Assembly: GCA_031281385.1 (NCBI GenBank)
Contig: JAITFL010000086.1
Location: forward strand, 1 to 7,895
Direction: 5' to 3'
DNA from: Holophagales bacterium
Lineage (GTDB): Bacteria; Acidobacteriota; Holophagae; Holophagales; Holophagaceae
DNA length: 7,895 nucleotides
Position 1 is the first letter of the stretch. The number at the start of each line of letters is the position of its first letter. The notes beneath the pieces are model-generated. The model ran no database searches. It saw nothing but the letters and a program-made list of their open reading frames with translations, and was not told where the DNA came from. Of this stretch, positions 1 to 6,538 are shown piece after piece. Both the position numbers and the translations under genes were made by a program.

Positions 1-147
1 CACAACGTCCGCGAGACACTGCAAATTGCTCATCGGGCGTACATTTTGTCTGATGGAACGATCCTGAAGCATGGGAGCCCCACCGAGATAGCGGAAGATC
101 CAGACATCAGGCGCATTTACCTTGGGGAAAGATTCAGGTTGGACTAA
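1..147 (+). CDS. lptB: LptB, LPS-export ABC transporter ATPase (C-terminal fragment)
   Basis: The first 48 codons of the window are open and end in TAA. They read as the C-terminal end of an ABC ATPase of the LptB type: HNVRET at the start is the H-loop (switch) histidine region, then AYILSDG, a GSPTEI segment, and the family-typical ending [10 protein letters not shown]. LptB is the cytoplasmic ATPase that works with LptF, LptG and LptC to move lipopolysaccharide from the inner membrane to the outer membrane. The Walker A, Walker B and signature motifs lie outside the window. lptB directly upstream of rpoN is a widely conserved arrangement, which supports the call. The stop overlaps the next start (TAATG at 145-149), suggesting translational coupling. 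The last codons (Leu-Asp-stop) are also part of a 266-bp tandem duplication. The call rests on a short fragment plus context. Confidence 0.88.
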   Translation, partial: HNVRETLQIAHRAYILSDGTILKHGSPTEIAEDPDIRRIYLGERFRLD

Positions 148-413
148 TGGCGAATCTAGGCCACAACATTTCACAAACGCCGAGCGTGAGGCTGGGCACA
201 ATGATTGTTCTGACTCCCGCCATGCAGCAAAAACTGAAGCTCTGGAAGCCGAGCCTCCAAGAGCTTTCGCGGACCATCGAAGAGGAGTTAGAGAAAAACC
301 CTGTGCTGGAAGTCCAGGACTATTTTTCCGAAGCCCCCACGGCCGGAGACCTGATGGAAGGAAGGGAATCCAAAGTGCTGGGTGAGGCTCCCATTGCTGA
401 GGGGTTGGACTAA
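147..413 (+). CDS. Stand-alone sigma-54 region I-like small protein (truncated duplicate of the RpoN N-terminus)
   Basis: This is an 88-residue ORF whose first 86 residues align without gaps to the N-terminus of the full RpoN that follows, with 68 of 86 identical. It holds region I (LTPAMQ near residue 22, then the amphipathic helix and a NPVLEV segment at 51-56) and the start of acidic region II. It has no core-binding domain, no helix-turn-helix and no RpoN box, so it cannot act as a sigma factor alone. Its last two residues, Leu-Asp, and its stop come from a copied lptB tail. Both ends overlap neighbours as TAATG. Region I is known to keep the polymerase closed until an AAA+ activator acts, so a free peptide could inhibit or decoy, but this is inference. 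Positions 34-37 read KPSL instead of QMNI in the full copy, including a proline in the helix. It could equally be a decaying remnant. That the ORF exists is certain; that it is functional is not. Confidence 0.6.
   Translation: MANLGHNISQTPSVRLGTMIVLTPAMQQKLKLWKPSLQELSRTIEEELEKNPVLEVQDYFSEAPTAGDLMEGRESKVLGEAPIAEGLD
399..404 (+). promoter_or_regulatory. Shine-Dalgarno site for rpoN created at the duplication junction
   Basis: GAGGGG ends 8 bases before the rpoN ATG at 413, good spacing for ribosome binding. At the equivalent place before the small ORF at 147 there is only CAGG. The stronger site arises because the end of duplicated codons 85-86 (GAG GGG) is joined to the lptB-derived tail. The rpoN start also overlaps the small ORF's stop (TAATG at 411-415), so both coupling and direct initiation are possible. 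Confidence 0.55.
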
Positions 414-1987
414 TGGCGAATCTAGGCCACAACATTTCACAAACGCCGAGCGTGAGGCTGGGCACAACGATTGCTCTGACTCCCGCCATGCAGCTAAAAC
501 TGAAGCTTTGGCAAATGAACATCCAAGAGCTTTCGCAGACCATCGAAGAGGAGTTGGAGAAAAACCCCCTGCTGGAAGTCCCGGACGATTTGTCAGAAGT
601 ACCTACGGCTGGAGACCTAGAGGAAGGAAGGGAATCCGAAGTGCTGGACGAGACTCCCATCGCTGATGGGGTCGAAGTGCCCGAAGGCACAGAATCGGTT
701 GACCTTGGCCCCCTCATCGAATCTGCCCAGGAAATGAACCCGGACGACATCGAAAAGTTCACCAGCGAGGGCGTCGCCCAAGTTCAAGAGACAGAAATGG
801 GCGCCGAAAACGCTTGGGACATAGACCTTCCCCGCACCAGCAACCTGCCGGACGAAGACAAGACTAGCTGGGAAGACCGCATCACAAGCTCCGTGACGCT
901 GCACGAGCATCTTCTTTCACAGCTTTACGAGGCAATTTCCGAAGACGACCCCAGGGGGCCTCTCTTGGAAGCCCTGATTGACCACATTGACCCAAAGGGC
1001 TTTTTCCGCCTCGACCCAGACAGCAACGTTGAAACCAACAGAGAACAACTGGCGGCAGAATTGGGCATCGAAGTCGCCAAGATTCCCGAGCTGATTGACA
1101 TATTGCAGGAGTTTGACCCATCGGGCGTAGCCTGCTTCAATGTCCAAGAAAGCCTGCTGGTCCAGCTAAGGCACGCCGGGGCCGAACCCGACGACCTTGC
1201 CGTGCGCATCATCAAAGACCATACAGAGCTTTTGGGCCAAAGGGACAGCGTAAAGCTGAGAAAGGCCCTAGACTGCACGGAAGAAGACCTTGCCGAAGCA
1301 ATGAATCGCCTCAAGCACCTTAACCCATCGCCTGGCCGCGCCTTTGACCCCGAAAGCGAAAGGGTCATCAAGCCGGACGTGGTCGTGCTGAAGGGCGAAG
1401 ACGGAACTTGGCGGGCATACTTGAACGATGAGGGCATACCGCCCTTGAGGGTCCACCAAAACTACCAGAATTTCCTCAGCGAATGTAAAGACAAGGCCGA
1501 CAAGGACTACATGAGGGAAAAATACAGGTCGGCCCGCGACTTCATCAGAGGGGTGGAAGACAGGAACAGAACCGTGCTAAAGGTCGCTTCTAGCATCGCC
1601 TCGATGCAAAAGGATTTTTTGGAACACGGGATCCAAAAGTTGCGCCCAATGGTGCTTAGGGACGTTGCAGAGGCAACGGGTTTCCACGAGTCAACAATAT
1701 CCCGCGTTGTCAAAGCCAAAACCATCCACACGCCCCAGGGCCTATTCGACCTGAACTTCTTTTTTAGCTCGAGCCTTGGAAGTTCCGGCGGCGACGATGT
1801 ATCGGCCACTGTGGTCAAGCACCGCATAAAAGCGATAATTCAGGCGGAAGACACCGCCAAGCCACTGTCCGACGAGGCCATCGCCAAGGTCATCGAAAGG
1901 GACGGCATCAAGGTCGCCAGGCGCACCGTCAACAAGTATCGAGAGGAAATGAAAATACCATCGGCCTCCCAGCGCAGGCGGCGATGA
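413..1987 (+). CDS. rpoN: RNA polymerase sigma-54 factor RpoN
   Basis: This 524-residue protein is of near-usual or slightly large size for the family. Domains in order: region I (about 1-55, with LTPAMQLKLKLW and NPLLEV); a long acidic region II (about 56-150); the core-binding domain (about 160-350, with LHEHLLSQL, FDPSGVA at 234-240 and LNPSPGRAF at 303-311); the DNA-binding part with a helix-turn-helix around 414-435 (HESTISRV); FFFSS at 449-453; and the RpoN box ARRTVNKYRE at 502-511, which reads the -24 element. It directs polymerase to -24/-12 promoters and needs AAA+ enhancer-binding ATPases to open DNA. The start at 413 is supported by the TAATG overlap, the GAGGGG ribosome site and the fact that region I begins immediately. 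Its N-terminus is the intact member of a tandem duplication and keeps more family-typical residues than the upstream copy. Confidence 0.97.
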   Translation: MANLGHNISQTPSVRLGTTIALTPAMQLKLKLWQMNIQELSQTIEEELEKNPLLEVPDDLSEVPTAGDLEEGRESEVLDETPIADGVEVPEGTESVDLGPLIESAQEMNPDDIEKFTSEGVAQVQETEMGAENAWDIDLPRTSNLPDEDKTSWEDRITSSVTLHEHLLSQLYEAISEDDPRGPLLEALIDHIDPKGFFRLDPDSNVETNREQLAAELGIEVAKIPELIDILQEFDPSGVACFNVQESLLVQLRHAGAEPDDLAVRIIKDHTELLGQRDSVKLRKALDCTEEDLAEAMNRLKHLNPSPGRAFDPESERVIKPDVVVLKGEDGTWRAYLNDEGIPPLRVHQNYQNFLSECKDKADKDYMREKYRSARDFIRGVEDRNRTVLKVASSIASMQKDFLEHGIQKLRPMVLRDVAEATGFHESTISRVVKAKTIHTPQGLFDLNFFFSSSLGSSGGDDVSATVVKHRIKAIIQAEDTAKPLSDEAIAKVIERDGIKVARRTVNKYREEMKIPSASQRRRR

Positions 1988-2098
1988 AAATGGCCCCTGG
2001 CCATAAGACCCACCTCTGGCAGGGCAAGCCCGCAATGCTTGGCCCAAGAAGCGCCGAGAAAAGCATTTGGCATCTATGTGTTATTTTTTGTTGTTTTT

Positions 2099-2119
2099 GG
2101 GCCGTGTGGCCCCATTTTT
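2099..2119 (+). terminator. Terminator-like hairpin just before hpf
   Basis: GGGCC (2099-2103), loop GTGT, GGCCC (2108-2112) form a 5-bp all-GC stem, followed by CA and five T. Five T also precede it. The hpf ribosome site begins on the next base. It could terminate part of the rpoN transcript or act as an attenuator. The short stem makes a strong terminator unlikely. A second small inverted repeat, ATGGCC-CCT-GGCCAT, lies just after the rpoN stop (1990-2004) and has no T tract. Confidence 0.4.
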
Positions 2120-2123
2120 GGAG
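2120..2123 (+). promoter_or_regulatory. Ribosome binding site of hpf
   Basis: GGAG sits 6 bases before the ATG at 2130 and fixes that start. It directly abuts the T tract of the hairpin at 2099-2119, so hairpin formation or termination there would bear on hpf expression. Confidence 0.7.
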
Positions 2124-2129
2124 TGAACA

Positions 2130-2450
2130 ATGCAGATACACTTTACCGGCAGGCACGTTGAGATAACGGACAGCCTTAGACAATACGCCGAGGAGAGGCT
2201 TGGCAAAATGTCCACGTACATTGACGACATCATTGACATTCACACAACCCTGAGCATCGAAAAGCACCGCCACCAAGCGGACATCCTGCTCAAATCCAAA
2301 ACGGGCTCGTTCATGGCCAGCGCCGAGACCGATGACATGTACCAAAGCCTTGCCCAAGCGATAGACAAGCTGGAGACACAGGCACACAAAAAACAGGGAC
2401 GGCGCCAAGCCAGCAGAACCAGAGACCTAGACGCCACCGAAGAGGAATAA
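2130..2450 (+). CDS. hpf: Ribosome hibernation promoting factor, short form (HPF/YfiA family)
   Basis: This 106-residue protein begins MQIHFTGRHVEITDSLRQYA, the typical opening of the family. It continues with a VEKxRH-like segment (SIEKHRHQADILL, near 42-54) and the conserved stretch TDDMYQSLAQAIDKLETQ (about 67-84). These proteins bind the 30S decoding region and inactivate or dimerise ribosomes in stationary phase. The length matches the short form; the C-terminal dimerisation domain of long HPF is absent, and the tail after about residue 86 is charged and probably disordered. It lies 142 bases after rpoN, a conserved neighbourhood. The ptsN and rapZ genes that often follow in Proteobacteria are not here. 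Stationary-phase or sigma-54-linked control is plausible from family knowledge, but I saw no convincing -24/-12 site in the gap. Confidence 0.94.
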   Translation: MQIHFTGRHVEITDSLRQYAEERLGKMSTYIDDIIDIHTTLSIEKHRHQADILLKSKTGSFMASAETDDMYQSLAQAIDKLETQAHKKQGRRQASRTRDLDATEEE

Positions 2451-2554
2451 CCACCACTAAGCCAGTTGATTCCCAGCATGGGCTTGCCCCCAGCGTGGCC
2501 ATGTTCTATGGCTGAAACGATATTTAGTAGTGTGGTGAAAGAGAAAAGCGTAGC

Positions 2555-2621
2555 GTGGGCGGCCTATAAAGCCCACAGCACAACCGCCAATGGTATCGCG
2601 AGGCTTATATCCTTTGTGGGT
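2555..2621 (+). promoter_or_regulatory. Possible structured leader of rbfA with competing pairings
   Basis: The 220-base gap 2451-2670 has no gene I can support. It holds GTGGGC (2555-2560), able to pair with GCCCAC (2571-2576) around a 10-base loop. The same GCCCAC can instead pair with GTGGGT at 2616-2621. GGCGG (2558-2562) can also pair with CCGCC (2584-2588), which excludes the first stem. Another hairpin, GGCCAT-GTTCT-ATGGCT, is at 2497-2513. None has a T tract. A switchable leader is a possibility only; short pairings like these also arise by chance. Confidence 0.25.
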
Positions 2622-2670
2622 ACTGAGTCTTGGCAAAAAATGTAGATGATTATTTAACTAGGAGCCATAC

Positions 2671-3054
2671 ATGCTGAGACCAGAGCAGTTAGAAGATCAG
2701 ATACAGTTCCTGCTTGCAAATTTAGTCCAGAGGAACCTAAAAGACCCTGACTTGGGTTTTGTCACACTCACGGCTGTAAGGCTCACGGGAGACCGCAGCC
2801 TAGCAAAGGTCTATTTCACGGTCCTTGGCGAGAAAGGTCAAGCGGAGCGCACTCAAAAGGCCCTAACACGGGCAGCGGGCTTTCTGCGCTCCCACTTAGC
2901 CAAGCGCCTGTCCCTGCGCCGCATACCAGAGTTGCGCTTCTACCTCGATGGCTCGGTTGACGATGGAAACAGAATGGAAGAACTGTTCTCGAAAATCAGG
3001 GAAGAAGAGGCAATGCGCGGGCCGGTGGAGGATTATCCATCAGAAGAGGGATAG
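2671..3054 (+). CDS. rbfA: Ribosome-binding factor A (RbfA)
   Basis: This 127-residue protein matches RbfA throughout: MLRPEQLEDQI at the start, LKDPDLGFVTLTAVRLTGD (about 23-41), AKVYFTVLGE (about 44-53), AAGFLRSHLAKRLSLRR (about 68-84) and the hallmark IPELRFYLDGSVDDGNR (about 85-101). RbfA is a KH-fold protein that binds the immature 30S subunit near the 5' end of 16S rRNA and helps final maturation, and it is a cold-shock protein in E. coli. The start is fixed by AGGAG at 2660-2664, 6 bases ahead of the ATG. The short acidic tail (EDYPSEEG) is typical of variable C-termini. It is not flanked here by infB and truB, its usual partners, but stands between hpf and ileS with gaps on both sides. 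Confidence 0.95.
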   Translation: MLRPEQLEDQIQFLLANLVQRNLKDPDLGFVTLTAVRLTGDRSLAKVYFTVLGEKGQAERTQKALTRAAGFLRSHLAKRLSLRRIPELRFYLDGSVDDGNRMEELFSKIREEEAMRGPVEDYPSEEG

Positions 3055-3120
3055 GCATCAAAGGATCGCAATTTGTGGCCTCGAATAAAGATACTAATAC
3101 CAAGTTGCGTTGCTCCATGA

Positions 3121-3126
3121 TACAAT
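3121..3126 (+). promoter_or_regulatory. Candidate -10 element upstream of ileS
   Basis: TACAAT matches the sigma-70 -10 consensus at 5 of 6 bases. It lies in the 134-base gap between rbfA and ileS and would give a leader of roughly 55 bases. No good -35 is seen at the right spacing; TTGCGT at 3105-3110 is too close. Treat as weak. Confidence 0.3.
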
Positions 3127-3188
3127 TGCAGTTTGTGTTTCGGGGCGCTTGGGCGCGTTCCGGCTAAATAGTTGCGCACGAGGGCGCC

Positions 3189-5981
3189 ATGACTGATTTG
3201 GAAAAGAAAAAATACTCGGTTTTCCTGCCAAAGACAGGCTTCCCGATGAAGGCCGACCTGCCGCAGCGCGAGCCAAAGCGGCTGGAAAAATGGAAGGCGG
3301 AAGGCATTTACCAAAAGATAGAGGCAACGCGAAGGGCGGACAACGAAAAGGGCTTGGGCAGGGGCAGGAGGATACTCCACGATGGCCCCCCGTATGCCAA
3401 TGGCGCCATCCACATGGGCCACTCCATGAACAAGATACTAAAGGACATAGTGGTTAAAAGCCTGTGGCTGGACGGGTACGAGTCCCCATACGTCCCAGGT
3501 TGGGACTGCCACGGCCTGCCGATAGAACACGCGGTCGAAAAGGAACTGGGGCCGAAAAGGCGGGAAATCAGCAGGGCGGACTTTTTGGCCAAATGCAGGG
3601 CCTACGCCCAAAAATGGGTGGACGTGCAGAGCGCGGGCTTCCAACGCTTGGGCGTGCTGGGCGCATGGCAGGAGCCATACATAACAATGGCCCCCCCCTA
3701 TGAAGCAGAAGTGGTCAGGCTGCTGGGAAAATTGTTCCAGCGGGGCATCGTCAGGCGCAAGCTGAAGGTGGTCCATTGGAGCTACGGCGCCCGCACTGCG
3801 CTGGCGGAAGCCGAAGTCGAATATGCCGACAAAACCAGCTTTGCCATCACGGTCGCCTTCCCCGTGCCAAAAGAAGAAGCGGCCAAGTTTGGCCTCCCTG
3901 CCCCGCTGTACCTGCCCATTTGGACAACGACGCCTTGGACCTTGCCCAGCAATCTAGCCATCGCCATGCATCCTCGCATGGAATACGCCATCTTAGAGGG
4001 AAATGGCCGCCACTACATTGTGGCGACGTCCTTGGTGGAAGATTTCCAAGCCAAGGTGGGCCACGCGCTGCGGACGCTAGAAGTCCGCAAGGGGGAAACA
4101 TTCAGCGGCCTAAAGGCCAGGCACGCTTGGATAGACAGGGACAGCCTAGTGCTGCTGGCTGACTATGTAACCCAAGACACCGGCACCGGCTTGGTACACA
4201 CGGCCCCCGACCATGGCGTGGACGACTTCAACTCGGCGAACCACTTGGGCCTATTGCAGCTCGTTGGCGCGGACGGGCGCTTTGGCGCCGCGGCAAACGA
4301 TCCCGAGCTGGAAGGCATGAACATATTTGACTCGAATCCGTTGATAGTAGAGAGGCTTAGAAAAAATGGCTCCCTGCTGCACGAAGAGAAGTTGCAGCAC
4401 AGCTACCCCCACTGCTGGCGGACAAAGACCCCCATTTTTTTCCGCGCAACGGAGCAGTGGTTCATAACGATGGACGACCACCTGCAAGACGGCAAGAGCC
4501 TTAGGGAGATGGGGATCGAAGGCGTGGAGGGCACCGACTGGGTTCCCGCCATCGGCAAAAACCGCATCCACCCGATGATAGCCAACCGGCCAGACTGGTG
4601 CATCTCTAGGCAGAGGGCATGGGGCACCCCCATAACCGTGCTCAGGTGCGTCGAGTGCGGCGAGCCGCTGATTCACGCTTCCATTTTCGACAAGGCCGCA
4701 AAGGCCATAGAAGCGGGCGGCATCGAAGCGTGGAGCGGCATCGAAGTAGAGGAACTGCTGCCGCCAAATTCTGTCTGCACCAAGTGCGGATCTCGCGAAT
4801 TCCAAAAAGAGACGGACATCTTGGACGTATGGATAGATTCTGGCGTATCTGCCACCATCGTCGCCGAGACCCACCCAGAGGTGCGCCCCAGCGACTATGG
4901 CAAGTTCATTTACCTAGAAGGCTCCGACCAGCACAGGGGCTGGTTCCATAGCTCACTGCTATTCAACTTGGCCGTCAGCGGCAAAAAGCCCTATGACACA
5001 GTTATAACCCACGGATTCATACTGGACACCGAATTTCAAAAAATGTCCAAATCCAAGGGCAACGCCCTCACCCCAGATGAAATCATCAAGACCATGGGCG
5101 CGGACATACTCCGCCTGTGGGTGGCAAGCGGCGACTACCACAACGACATAAGCATCTCCAAAGAGATATTGGAGCGCAATTCGGACGCTTACAGAAAATT
5201 GCGGAACACAATCCGCTTCATGCTGGGGGCGCTTGACGGATATGACCCCGCAAAAGACTCTGCCCCACAAGAAAAATGGGGTCCGCTGGATCAATGGATA
5301 TGGAATAGTTTCTGCCACTTGGCCAAAAAAGTTATACAAGAATACAGGGCCTTCAATTTTATCGCCGCCACTCAGGCCATGCTAAGTTTCTGCCAGTTGG
5401 ACTTGTCCGGCAGGTATTTTGAAATCATCAAAGACCGTCTGTACTGCGACGGTGCCACGTCCGCAAGGCGCCAATCGTGCAGGTCGGTCTGTTGGGAGCT
5501 GGCGCGTGGTCTGTGCGTGCTGCTGTCCCCTATAATCAGCTTTACGGCCGACGAGGCATGGGAATTTTTGCCGGGCGTCGAAAAATCGGTTTTTGAACAG
5601 CGCTTCCCAAAAGTAGGGGATGAACCGGTGTTGGAGAACTGGCATAGGTTCTGGGAAATCCGCGAGGCTGTGCAAGCCGCGATGGAACCCCACCGCGCTT
5701 CAAAGGCCATCGGGACAAGCCTAGACGCGCACGTGCGCTTGACGCTGCCCGAGCCAGATATTCAGGTATTGAACTCATTGGGCGAAAAACTGGAGGATTT
5801 GTTTGTAGTCTCTGGCATCGAACTAACCAAGGGCGAAGCATTGAACGTGGCTATAGAGCCGCATGGCGGCACACGCTGCCCGCGCTGCTGGAGCCATTCT
5901 GGCGGCGCAGGGAGCGGCGAAGACGCGGATCTGTGTCCCAGGTGCTTTGCAACTGTTCAACATGGGCAAAATGGAAAATAA
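3189..5981 (+). CDS. ileS: Isoleucyl-tRNA synthetase
   Basis: This 930-residue class I synthetase is of the usual bacterial length. It charges tRNA-Ile with isoleucine in the cytosol. Visible in order: the N-terminal LPKTGFPMKADLPQREP segment; the HIGH-type ATP motif HMGH at 75-78; the CP1 editing domain with WTTTPWTLPSN (245-255) and GTGLVHTAPDHGVDDF (332-347), used to hydrolyse Val-tRNA-Ile; WCISRQRAWGTPI; a CxxC pair at 487/490 and another at 530/533; DILDVWIDSG; the KMSKS loop at 618-622; the anticodon-binding helical domain; and a C-terminal zinc finger with Cys 897, 900, 916 and 919. All catalytic motifs are intact. The start at 3189 follows GAGGG at 3180-3184 with a short 4-base gap, and the N-terminal motif begins soon after. 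The stop overlaps lspA (TAATG at 5979-5983), an arrangement common in bacteria. An 8-C run (3691-3698) lies in frame. Confidence 0.98.
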   Translation: MTDLEKKKYSVFLPKTGFPMKADLPQREPKRLEKWKAEGIYQKIEATRRADNEKGLGRGRRILHDGPPYANGAIHMGHSMNKILKDIVVKSLWLDGYESPYVPGWDCHGLPIEHAVEKELGPKRREISRADFLAKCRAYAQKWVDVQSAGFQRLGVLGAWQEPYITMAPPYEAEVVRLLGKLFQRGIVRRKLKVVHWSYGARTALAEAEVEYADKTSFAITVAFPVPKEEAAKFGLPAPLYLPIWTTTPWTLPSNLAIAMHPRMEYAILEGNGRHYIVATSLVEDFQAKVGHALRTLEVRKGETFSGLKARHAWIDRDSLVLLADYVTQDTGTGLVHTAPDHGVDDFNSANHLGLLQLVGADGRFGAAANDPELEGMNIFDSNPLIVERLRKNGSLLHEEKLQHSYPHCWRTKTPIFFRATEQWFITMDDHLQDGKSLREMGIEGVEGTDWVPAIGKNRIHPMIANRPDWCISRQRAWGTPITVLRCVECGEPLIHASIFDKAAKAIEAGGIEAWSGIEVEELLPPNSVCTKCGSREFQKETDILDVWIDSGVSATIVAETHPEVRPSDYGKFIYLEGSDQHRGWFHSSLLFNLAVSGKKPYDTVITHGFILDTEFQKMSKSKGNALTPDEIIKTMGADILRLWVASGDYHNDISISKEILERNSDAYRKLRNTIRFMLGALDGYDPAKDSAPQEKWGPLDQWIWNSFCHLAKKVIQEYRAFNFIAATQAMLSFCQLDLSGRYFEIIKDRLYCDGATSARRQSCRSVCWELARGLCVLLSPIISFTADEAWEFLPGVEKSVFEQRFPKVGDEPVLENWHRFWEIREAVQAAMEPHRASKAIGTSLDAHVRLTLPEPDIQVLNSLGEKLEDLFVVSGIELTKGEALNVAIEPHGGTRCPRCWSHSGGAGSGEDADLCPRCFATVQHGQNGK

Positions 5982-6502
5982 TGGGGCTGAATTTTATGAT
6001 CAATAAACTGAAATGGCTGATCATTCCTCTGGCGGCGGCAGCGCTGGATTTAGCATCAAAAGCATGGGTGCTCAAATCGTTGAGGCCAGGCCAGCAGATA
6101 GAAATCATCAGGGATTTTTTCTACTTAAAGCCCAGTTTCAACTCGGGTGCTATTTTTGGGATCATGCAGGACGCAAACCCTTGGGTCCGAACCCCGCTCT
6201 TGCTGGCCGCTGGCCTTGGGGCGTTGGGCTACTTCGGTTGGGAATTCCTTAAAGATGGCGTCTCCAATATCCAGCGCACGGCCCTGGGCCTGATATTGGG
6301 CGGCGCGTTGGGCAATGGCCTTGATCGCCTGATGAGAGGGCACGTAGTGGATTTTCTCGACTTCTGGTTTGGCTCTTGGGAGTACTGGATATTCAACATT
6401 GCCGACAGCATGATAGTTTCAGGCGCGATTCTGTACGCCCTGGCAATTTTTATGGACATTAGGGAAAAAAAGGAAAGCCTTGCCGTTGTCGAGCCCAGCT
6501 AA
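5981..6502 (+). CDS. lspA: Lipoprotein signal peptidase (signal peptidase II)
   Basis: Read from the ATG that overlaps the ileS stop, this is 173 residues, normal for LspA. It is an inner-membrane aspartyl protease that removes the signal peptide of prolipoproteins after the cysteine is lipidated. The two catalytic aspartates are visible: D115 in GNGLDRLMRG and D142 in FNIADSMI. Also present are the conserved LDLASKAWV near residue 22 (D23) and NSGAIFGI near 54. Four hydrophobic segments are evident, around 11-30, 70-90, 100-117 and 143-160. The frame is open further upstream to 5933, but that would overlap ileS deeply and add a Cys-rich tail unlike LspA. A second plausible start is the ATG at 5996, preceded by GGGG (5983-5986), giving 168 residues. 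The TAATG overlap favours 5981 with translational coupling to ileS. Confidence 0.96.
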   Translation: MGLNFMINKLKWLIIPLAAAALDLASKAWVLKSLRPGQQIEIIRDFFYLKPSFNSGAIFGIMQDANPWVRTPLLLAAGLGALGYFGWEFLKDGVSNIQRTALGLILGGALGNGLDRLMRGHVVDFLDFWFGSWEYWIFNIADSMIVSGAILYALAIFMDIREKKESLAVVEPS

Positions 6503-6515
6503 TGAAGCTATCGGG

Positions 6516-6535
6516 TTGGTTTTCGACAAAGCCAA
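6516..6535 (+). terminator. Hairpin between convergent lspA and DAHP synthase genes
   Basis: TTGGTTTT (6516-6523), loop CGAC, AAAGCCAA (6528-6535) can form an 8-bp stem with one G-U pair when read as + strand RNA. It lies 14 bases after the lspA stop and 4 bases from the 3' end of the opposing gene, which is where a terminator would be expected. No T run follows on either strand, so it would be at best a weak or factor-assisted terminator. Confidence 0.35.
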
Positions 6536-6538
6536 AAA

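Larger units (their letters stand above)
137..668 (+). repeat. Tandem duplication, two diverged 266-bp units covering the lptB tail and rpoN 5' end
   Basis: Unit 1 is 137-402 and unit 2 is 403-668. Both begin GGTTGGACTAATGG, which carries the last codons of lptB, its stop and the rpoN start, and both run through rpoN codon 86. The first 65 bp of each unit (137-201 and 403-467) are identical. After that the copies differ by scattered single substitutions. My codon-by-codon count over the 86 shared codons is 31 base differences (about 88% identity), with 18 codons changing the amino acid, 8 silent, and no insertion or deletion. The junction lies where a GGGGT at the end of unit 1 meets the lptB-derived TTGGAC, so joining probably used very short homology. 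The divergence argues against an assembly artefact. Confidence 0.95.

Noticed and set aside
925..1437. Long antisense ORF on the - strand within rpoN, and similar ones across ileS
   Set aside because: These mirror the codon pattern of the strongly supported genes on the opposite strand and show no protein motifs.
2040..2056. Possible sigma-54 -24/-12 promoter before hpf (TTGGCCCAAGAAGCGC)
   Set aside because: The GG and GC doublets are at the right spacing, but the -12 half lacks TTGC and the -24 half is degenerate.
2451..2670. tRNA or other structured RNA gene in the hpf-rbfA gap
   Set aside because: No acceptor stem, T-loop sequence or CCA-compatible fold was found; only short hairpins are present.
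5933..5980. Earlier in-frame start for lspA inside ileS
   Set aside because: It would overlap the ileS zinc-finger end by about 48 bases and add a leader unlike LspA. The ATG at 5981 overlapping the ileS stop, or the one at 5996, fits the family length better.
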